From assembly GCA_030549495.1 (NCBI GenBank), contig JAUIRK010000976.1, positions 482,501-546,500 of the forward strand: a stretch of 64,000 nt of DNA. The letters are read 5' to 3'. This DNA comes from Nectonema munidae. Its lineage: Eukaryota; Nematomorpha; Nectonematoida; Nectonematidae. The notes beneath the pieces were generated by a model. The model had not been told where the DNA came from, made no database searches, and saw only the letters and a list, made by a program, of their open reading frames with translations. Positions 56,687 to 64,000 of the stretch are shown here, piece by piece. Made by a program: the position numbers and the translations under genes. Numbering within the stretch: position 1 is the first letter of the stretch; every line of letters starts with the position of its first letter.

Positions 56687-56760
56687 GTCGGCAGATGGGC
56701 TAGTGGTAGAAGCGTAGCATCTTGATCCAGATGGTCTTGGTTCCCCCATCGTGGCAATCC
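56687..56760 (+). repeat. tRNA-derived SINE
   Basis: Starts TCGGCAGATGGGCTAGTGG, containing a good A box (TGGGCTAGTGG), with a B-box-like GGTCTTGGTTCCCCC about 38 bases later. Same head as the copy at 12108. Not a tRNA: the anticodon stem and acceptor arm do not pair. Confidence 0.6.
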
Positions 56761-57267
56761 TTATCATCTGTTCAGCTATGGAAAATTATTCTTTTCCCTA
56801 GGGATGCGATGACAATAATGTATAAAAAGAGTATCATTTAAAAATTCTTTATCAAAATGAAATAGTTGTTGCTAAGTTGAGGGTTAAAATTTAAATTGTG
56901 TCACTATAAACTAACCATAGCAAACTAAATAATTAGCTAACTTATCTAATTACAAACTAAATTACCAACTTTAGTAGTAATAACCATAATTAATAAAATA
57001 ATATTTTTTCAAAAAAAAACTATTTTAGTGATATTTTTGAACACCATAATGTGAATCCATAAAGCCCATATAACTATAACCCTGCCATAACAAATCAAAA
57101 TGCCATCACAATCTTTCTACAAAACAGGCCCTGAAGATTTTTTATTATTTCAATTTATATATTTTAAAGCAATCATTTTATTTTTAAGTACCAATTTCTA
57201 CAATGTTTAAGTTTACTGTTGTTTCCTTATTATTGTTATATCTTTTTAAACAGAGACAACCCGTTTT
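56761..57267. other. Intergenic, nothing identified
   Basis: AT-rich sequence leading to the TTAA at 57268. The SINE tail probably occupies the first 80 bases. Confidence 0.4.
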
Positions 57268-57654
57268 TTAACCCTATCAGTGACGGGGGGGGCTATTTTA
57301 GCCCCCCCCGTCAATTAAAACTTATCTTGTACAAAATTGGTTGCATCTTTTGCTATCATACTTCGTGACATTTCCTAAAATTGATAGCTGCATCTTTTGA
57401 TACCATTTTTATGGCAGTTGAATGACATTTTCATGTCTAAATCTGTCAATCAAAATAAAAAGTTAAACTTTTCAGCAAAATTCTGACAGTATCTCTAGTT
57501 AAGCTTATAACTTTGGTTCTATATTATATACTCGTTTGAAAATTTATAAATATATACAGTTTTGAACACATAACACTTTATAGTTTAAATTTTTTCAAAA
57601 TCATGGTTACTTTTTGGGAAATGTCAATCAAAATTTTTAAGATATCTAATAAAA

Positions 57655-58285
57655 TATACCTTCAAATTTTACATGAAATATATTTTTTATATCAAATCGG
57701 GCATACTGATTTCATTTTTGGACTTATTTTTGGAATTTAGAAATTGAAAATACCTATAAGTGTGTAACAAACTTGCGGTTTATTTCTAAAATCTGTCTTC
57801 GAGAACATTCATTGAAATTTTACATGAAATATACACATTTTCATATCAAATCAACAATGCCAATTTCATTTATAGATTATTTTTGAATTTGGATTTCAAA
57901 ATATTTATAAGTGTGAAACAAAGTTGCGGTTTATTTCTAAAATCTGTCTCCGAGAACATTAATTAAAATTTTACATGAAATATACAGATTTACATGTCAA
58001 ATCAATAATGCCAAATTCATTTATAGATTGTTTTTGAATTTGGATTCAAAATTACATATAAGTGTAGAATAAATTTGTGGTTCACTTCTAAAAAGTGTTC
58101 CCAAAAACAAATTTGCAGTTTACATCTAAAATCTGACTACGAGAACATTCATTCAAATTTTACATGAAATACACACATTTTTATAACAAATCAACAATGC
58201 CAATTCCAATGATAGATTGTATTTGGATTTTGAATTTGAAAATACTTGTAAGCGTGAATCAGATTTGCAAATCAGGTGTTTTGCA
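57655..58285. repeat. Tandem repeat, period about 151 bp, four copies
   Basis: The marker ACATGAAATA starts at 57671, 57822, 57973 and 58162, spacings of 151, 151 and 189 bases. The last spacing includes an extra partial unit of about 38 bases. Shared words: GCGGTTTATTTCTAAAATC, GAGAACATTCATT, AATGCCAATTTCATT. It lies wholly inside the piggyBac element. Not coding. Confidence 0.88.
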
Positions 58286-59039
58286 CATATGTACCCATTT
58301 TCAAGTATAGGCTGAATCCAACAGTGATGTTTATTTTTTATAAAAATTAATCATACCTGTCAAAAAATGATTGACATATGACGCTTAAACTGAAATAAAA
58401 GACTTCATGATTAAATAGTTATACGTAGCTATATATGTAATTTATTTTGTCACAGAACAAATTAGAATTATAAGTAGGCAAAACAAAATTGCAAAAAAGA
58501 AAATATAACTGAAAATGATATAGAACTAAAAACGGGATTTTATACCGAATTCAATGAGGTGATTTTTTTAATGAAATTAATTAAATACAAAACAAGGACT
58601 CTGTAGAGTTGATGCGAATCATTTTATTTAAAGGAGAAAGACAGTTCGTTTATACGTTCATTCACTCTACAATATCTCGAAACAAGCTGAATCTGTCAAT
58701 TTAAATGAGTTTCGTGTTTGACCATTTTGAGAAAGTTTTATACGAAACAATATACAAATGAACGAAGATGATAAAGTTGTTATTTATAATAAAAATTTGA
58801 TCGTTATTTATATCTAATCATTTGGTTGTCGTATCGTTTCTCTAAAATAAAAAATATTTTCACCTCAACATGAGTGTTCTGCATAAAATTTGCTATTTTA
58901 TTTAATAATTGCTGGCAGTATTTAAAAAAAAGTGAATGATCTCCTTTATTAAAAACTGTCAAGGATAATAAAAATAGTTTAAAAAAAAAAGAGAAAAACT
59001 TTATTCGAAAATTTGTCTTTTTGATAATCAAGATTCAAA

Positions 59040-59525
59040 AAAACATTTAAAAGAAATTTACATTTCTTGGGTTTTTCTCTTTATTAAAAGCAAAAATAGT
59101 ACCTGCATTTACACTTGCCGTATCTAATAGATAAGAAAAAGCGGCTACTGTCCATTTTTTCGTTTTTCTATTTGTGGAATAATTTCTTATTCTCTGATCG
59201 ACTATATCCGTTCCACCCTTGGAAAAATCGTACTGTTTAAAAATTGCAAGTTTACTTTTTTCATCATCTACTGTAATTCCTAAAATGGGGGGGGGGGGGG
59301 GGTCTGGAAGTCAAAACTAATACATTTTTCTTTCCTTTTGATTTAGAAAATACTACATAACTATGAATTGATAAAAAATCTCTATCTATATCCCAGCAAA
59401 ACTTAGAAAATTCATCTCTATTATCTAAACTTTTTATACTTTGCGAAATACCTTTTCTTCTTGTGTCTATTGTACCGACTATAGTTAATCCTTTTTATAG
59501 AGCCAATCAGCTAGCTCTATAGAGG
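59040..59525 (-). pseudogene. piggyBac transposase, C-terminal half
   Basis: - strand reads ADWLYKK, then TIVGTIDTRRKGISQSIKSL, DEFSKFCWDIDRDFLSIHSY, VVFSKSKGKKNVLVLTS; after a G16-like run it continues in GITVDDEKSKLAIFKQYDFS, KGGTDIVDQRIRNYSTNRKT, KKWTVAAFSYLLDTASVNAG. 'GG.D..DQ....YS..R.T..W' holds the third catalytic Asp. The first two catalytic Asp regions are absent, so the copy is dead. Confidence 0.88.
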
Positions 59526-60285
59526 TATCCAAACGGTCAGGTTAAATTTCGACCTCTCAAAGATAAATATGCAGTGATGATGCCTCTTATACAAATGTAA
59601 GAAAATTTGAAAAGTTATAACTTCATTCCCCCGAAATAGAAACCTATCAAATTTTGCATATCTGTAAAACATGATGTAATCATGCAAACTCCAGTTGAAA
59701 TATAATTCACAGCCTAATTTTCATTCTATAGTCTAAAATGAAGAAAAAAAAATTTGAACATAAATATATGAATCAATTTTATAGTATAATGATGAGTATC
59801 AAAATTGATATTCGTGCCTCATTGGAAATTTTGATAATCAAAAATTTGTTTTATTATAGATTCCAAATAAAATCTAATCTTCAAAGAGAAATAAATTCAT
59901 TTGTAAAACTAAAAATTTATATATAGTCTTTGGAAAATAGCATGAAAATAAATTGTTCAAAAATTAGTACAATATATCTGACCTCAAACATACCACGATT
60001 TTAAAAGTCACAAATTAATCAAAAATGTTAAAAAAAAACATTTTATAACATAAAGAGTTAATTTTTTCAATTGGGCTGTCATATATCAATCAATTTTTGA
60101 CAAGTTTGATTGATTTTTATAAAAAATAAATGCCACTATCAGATTCGCAATCATTCATTTAGTAGGTTCCCGCGAAAATTTTGTAAAAATTTGCAATCAT
60201 TCAAGAAAAACCGAGGGGGCTAAAATAGCCCCCACCCTCCCACGTCACTGAGGAAATGAAAATAGGCCGTCACTAATAGGGTTAA

Positions 60286-60660
60286 AGGTTTCTTCTTTTT
60301 ATAATTTTAATGTGTTTTCAAAAAAATTTCCCGATTTGTAAATAAATCTACATGAAAAAATATTTTGGGGCAAAAAATTTAAATCAGACTAAAAATTGCT
60401 TTTTCACAGATTCGCTCTGAAAGATTGAATAAAGATAGCTGATTTAAAATTTTGTTTGGAAATCAAAAATCAGGTTTATAACACTTTTAAAAGTTTTTTT
60501 TTTTATAATTTTCAAAATTTATCATATTTTTTGTTCAATAAACACACCACCATTATTACTCGACATTATACTTGCACTGTAAGCTCTCAATCCCACCACA
60601 ACTGCACAGATTTTATGAAGTCAAATTACCTTGTTTGTAATTCTGATTGCATCAACCTTC
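60286..60660. other. Spacer between piggyBac and hAT
   Basis: AT-rich. The open frame at 60456-60737 runs into the hAT end and is not a gene. Confidence 0.4.
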
Positions 60661-60665
60661 TAGCT

Positions 60666-62035
60666 CAGTGGTTTTCAAACTGGAGTCCGCGTGCCGCGAA
60701 GAAGTTCCATGGAGATCGAGAAGGGGAAACGAAGTGAATCGTTTTTTCGCAAAACATTGCACCCATATTGGGTCATTTGCCAGTTTTGGCGATAAATCGC
60801 ATTAAAAAGAATAAATAAGTCTCTTTTCATACCTAATTTGTAAATGTGCATTTTTCTTAATGGCTAAAAAATGAAATATGACGACTCATACTTGAAATTT
60901 CGTTTACTGCATTAAAGTCTGGTGTGGAAGAGGAACATAAGTGTCTTTTGTGTTCTGAAGTGATAGCATCCACTTTTTTAAAGCCCGCCAAGTGAAGCTT
61001 GCGCTGGAAGTGAACCACTCGAGTTCGGTAAGTAAAACTATTGGCTGAACGATTGCACACATTCATGTTTGATAAATAACATCTGAATGTTTTTACAAAA
61101 TGTATGATTTGGAAAGTTTCAAAAAAATATCTGTTGTCAAAAAGTCCCACAACATAGCAGAACAGTTGATATTACCTTGCTGCAAAGATATATTGAATGT
61201 GCTAATTTCTGAAGTTGTAAAGTTGAAGCATATCTTCTTAAAACATAGCAATAGAACAACTGCAAAAGAAACATTTGACAAAGTAATAAAATTTTTTAAA
61301 GCACACGGTATTAAGTTGGAATCTAGCTAAGCATCCAGATGTAATTGGTAACCCGTACGCCGAGCCATAAAACCATACCCGATGAGTTGAAAAACGTTTT
61401 CAATGAAGTCATTAAAACAGTGTATTTCATTAAAGCAAATGCTTCAACCCTTGTTTGTTTCCAGATTTGAAAAACTCTTGCTGCACTCAAGCAATTCATA
61501 CAAAGGAAAATTTTCCAAGCAATACTATGGAAAGAAATCCAGCAATTTTGGGAAGGCAAACTAGACATGCATGTAGAATTTTTTGATGTCCGTTTTCGTA
61601 TATTTCTATCATTTTTAGTGAACATATTTGAATATATGAATTCCTTTAACCTGGCGCTGCAAAGAAAAGAGATCAGAGTACTTCACTGTAATATAATTCA
61701 AGAACAGTTTATTGATTTGGTTAATGATTGAGGAGGTACAAACATGTTTTTCTGAAATATCTCATAGCGATTTTTGGATTGAAATGGGAGAGTCGTATGC
61801 TTGCAAAGATTGCTCTGAAAGCTGATTCGATTTGCCCCTACATATGAGTGTGAGCAAGCGTTTTCCATGCTACTTGCCTTTGAAACCAAATCCCGAAAAA
61901 GTTTGGAAGTGAGTAATGATATAAAAGTTGCTTTGGCCAAAATAGCCAAATTTAGATAAAATGGTTTAGACAAAGCAGATGCCCTCCATCCCACTGAGAT
62001 TTGGATTGTTCAGACAATTTTCGAATAAACAATGG
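60666..62035 (+). mobile_element. hAT element (ZBED5-like), right end not seen
   Basis: Left end CAGTGGTTTTCAAACTGG followed by a GTCCGCG word, a widespread hAT terminus. Coding remains follow on the + strand to 62029. The inverted partner CCAGTTTGAAAACCACTG is not present downstream, so the right end is lost or diverged. Confidence 0.7.
60872..62029 (+). pseudogene. ZBED5-like hAT transposase (broken)
   Basis: BED finger region: KYDDSYLKFRFTALKSG, CLLCSEVIASTFLKPAK (CxxC) and LEVNHSS. Then KKSHNIAEQLILPCCKDILN (about 61140), TRTPSHKTIPDELKNVFNEV (about 61370), IFEYMNSFNLALQRKEIRVL (about 61630), and the C-terminal APTYECEQAFSMLLAFETKS, RKSLEVSNDIKVALAKIAKF. In the proper family order, with stops and frame changes. 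The catalytic centre is largely deleted between 61330 and 61600. Confidence 0.85.
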
Positions 62036-64000
62036 TGTCGATTTTTTAGTATAGTAGTTTATATGCTGAGTTTATGTTTTTAAGTGAGACACCGAGTTTT
62101 TAAGAAAATTATAGTTAGACCACTTCGCCGAAATTTTTTAGAAAGTTTGTGAACAACTCTTCAAGTTCAACAAGGGAACAAAATCATTCATATAGAATGA
62201 TATATACTCATCCGATGTAATTAAGTCTTTATCCCTCCTTATTGCCATTTACCAGTTATTGAAGCGGATGGTCACAGTCTACCTGTATAGTCTATAAGAT
62301 ACGCTGTACTCTAACCAAGAGAATGTTTTATACCATTGCTAAAAATGATCGCTTTTGTAAATCTTTAGGGAGTTGAATTTTTGATTGAACTGATTTTATA
62401 TTTGGTGTTCTAAGGTAACATGTCTTTGCCTTCTAAAGGCCATATGGAAAGGGTTGTATTAGAGGACTCATTGGTAATACATTCAGACCTCATTTATCCC
62501 ACAGCAGATTATTCGACAACCCCACTATCCGATGCAATATTGATTAGGAGCTAAAAGATATTTCTCAGCCTCTCATCTCACTAATTGTCAACAAGCATGG
62601 TTCATATCAAATCAATTAGTTAGGTGGATTGATTACTCTGTACTAAATGCATTGTTGTTTTAATATAATCTTCATATTCTACACACACATATATTCAGTC
62701 AGTAAAGTAAATTGTTTGGAAATTTATTTAGGATGTGGGTCTATGAATTGACAGGTATGTAGCCGTAAATATAAATTTGGCCATTTAAAATATAAATTGA
62801 AGGTTTCAAATTTTTGGAAGAAATATTCTACAAACCTTAAATTTATATAAATTAGCTACTCCAAACCCTAAGTTATACGCTAAAAATGACATGAGAATGA
62901 TATTATTTGTACTAAGTTTTATTAACAAAAATTTTAAGCAAAGTATAAAAACATTGCCAACTATTCTAAAAAATCTTAATAAAAAAACTAAAACATTAAA
63001 TAAAACGAATTTCTAAGGATAAAGATGCTATATATTTGATTTTTCAAATAAAAGATTTGATTGTTTAAATTAGCACCGTCGCACACTTCAAGTACGGTGG
63101 GCGGGGCAAAACTGATCAAGACGAGGGGGCAAAACGAATTTAAATGGGACTGGGAATATAAGAAGGTGTATACATTTATATATTTCAAAGGAGTTTCAGA
63201 TGGGCAAATTAAATCCCAGGGGGCTTAGCCTCCTTGCCCCCTTTTTCATCGGCCTCGTGGGATAAACATGTTAGGCTTTATATTATAGAGCTCTTATATA
63301 GTTATGTGGTATAAAAAATATTTGCCTCGCTCAAAAATGCATGGGTTCTTGTTCAAACGATTGGCTACATTACTGCCTCTGATCAAATATAGCTTAAATG
63401 TGCATTACTACAACAAAGAAGTGGGCGTTAATGAAAAAAATAGATTTTAAATATTCATTCTAAGACTTAACCTTAAAACAAGAAAAGTAATATCGAAAAT
63501 CTACTCAGAAGACAAACAAGTCTAATAAATACTATAAAAAAGATATACAATTCCGAAAATTGAACATTATTGGGACGAATCACATTAGGGAGGAGAGGAG
63601 GGCGTCGCCCCGCGAAAGTGCGCCCCTGGAGATCTAGTATAATAAATATATTTTATTGAGAATATATAAATAATATTCTGAGAAATCATTTTTGCCGTCA
63701 AACAAAAATATGATTGACATCTTGACACTTTAATTGCAAAAAAAATGAGTCGAGAAATAAAATCAACTTGTTCGTTATTTTAAATAAATATATTTTATTT
63801 AAACTATGGATAAATGTTGATGACACTTTTTCAGACTCAAACTCTCAAAGCTAAAGCTGAGTTGAGAAATGAAATTGGCATGGTCGATTTGGCATAAAAA
63901 ATATACTTGTTTTAAAATTAATATTTTTGAAGAAATTTTTCAGACGTAAACAGGAAAATTGAATGACGCTTTCAGACATTTTGAAAACCTAATTGCAAGA
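62036..64000. other. Right end of window, no gene recognised
   Basis: AT-rich. Two G/C-rich blocks stand out: 63195-63260 (CCCAGGGGGCTTAGCCTCC) and 63595-63630, which ends GCGAAAGTGCGCCCCTGG, like a hAT right end (compare GTGCGCCCCTG at 27156). Its left end is not in the window or is unrecognisable. Confidence 0.45.

Larger units (their letters stand above)
57272..60281 (-). mobile_element. piggyBac-type transposon with tandem array
   Basis: About 3.0 kb between TTAA sites (57268-57271, 60282-60285). Ends CCCTATCAGTGACGG and, inverted, CCCTATTAGTGACGG (14 of 15). Just inside both ends lies a G/C hairpin, GGGGGCTATTTTAGCCCCC on the left and GGGGGCTAAAATAGCCCCC on the right. The middle holds a 151-bp tandem array (57655-58285) and the 3' half of a transposase gene on the - strand. 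The N-terminal half of the gene is missing. Confidence 0.9.

Noticed and set aside
57286-57310. Rho-independent-type terminator hairpin
   Set aside because: This is animal DNA, and the same hairpin occurs at both ends of the piggyBac element, so it is a transposon end feature.
1-64000. LTR retroelement, endogenous virus, Polinton or toxin gene
   Set aside because: No LTR pair, gag/pol/integrase, capsid, envelope or toxin motif could be recognised. The reverse transcriptase pieces are LINE type.

Overview
The window is about 64 kb of AT-rich animal DNA with spliced genes. The density and mix of transposons (hAT, piggyBac, pogo-like, RTE, Jockey/CR1-type LINE, Penelope-like, tRNA-derived SINE) fits an invertebrate, perhaps an arthropod such as a parasitic copepod. 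The species guess is inference only. I see no bacterial features, no CRISPR array, no rRNA, no intact tRNA, and no LTR, retroviral or Polinton-type element.

Two host genes can be supported. On the + strand, a rhodopsin-class (class A) peptide-type GPCR is split into exons at 2008-2260 (TM1-TM2), 13424-13728 (TM4-TM5) and 17949-18334 (TM6, TM7 and tail). The exon for ECL1 and TM3 should lie between 2261 and 13423, but I could not find it. That 11 kb interval is filled with a piggyBac element, two hAT elements, a SINE piece and pogo-type ends. On the - strand, ST13/Hip (Hsc70-interacting protein) runs from 42324 down to 22550. Nine exons have consistent splice sites and phases and encode the dimerisation N-terminus, acidic linker, three TPRs, charged helix and C-terminal DP/STI1 domain. 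One small exon, between 42206 and 39709, is still missing. Hip is a cytosolic co-chaperone of Hsp70.

Most of the rest is transposon-derived. Elements with both ends identified: piggyBac 2649-6540; hAT 7184-9416; hAT deletion derivative 12182-12850; pogo-type MITE 12989-13291; hAT MITE 16737-17276; piggyBac MITE 20223-20396; non-autonomous hAT 24606-27166 (perfect 8-bp TSD) with a nested hAT MITE 25027-25233; Penelope-like 51629-52771 (12-bp TSD) inside a LINE 50173-53525; piggyBac 57272-60281 with an internal 151-bp tandem array; a LINE tail 32004-32492 with a 14-bp TSD. Remnants include a GTF2IRD2-like hAT (28351-29430), ZBED5-like hATs (43771-46239, 47430-48330, 60666-62035), an RTE LINE (31129-31860) and two more piggyBac transposase fragments.

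The most unusual item is a degraded single-protein element on the - strand at about 29440-30878. It has a reproducible set of motifs (HWDS, CFDT, CRHH) that look like a hAT-like RNase H fold, but I cannot assign it to a named superfamily. Nearly all transposon genes here are broken. The GPCR and ST13 exons are open and look functional.
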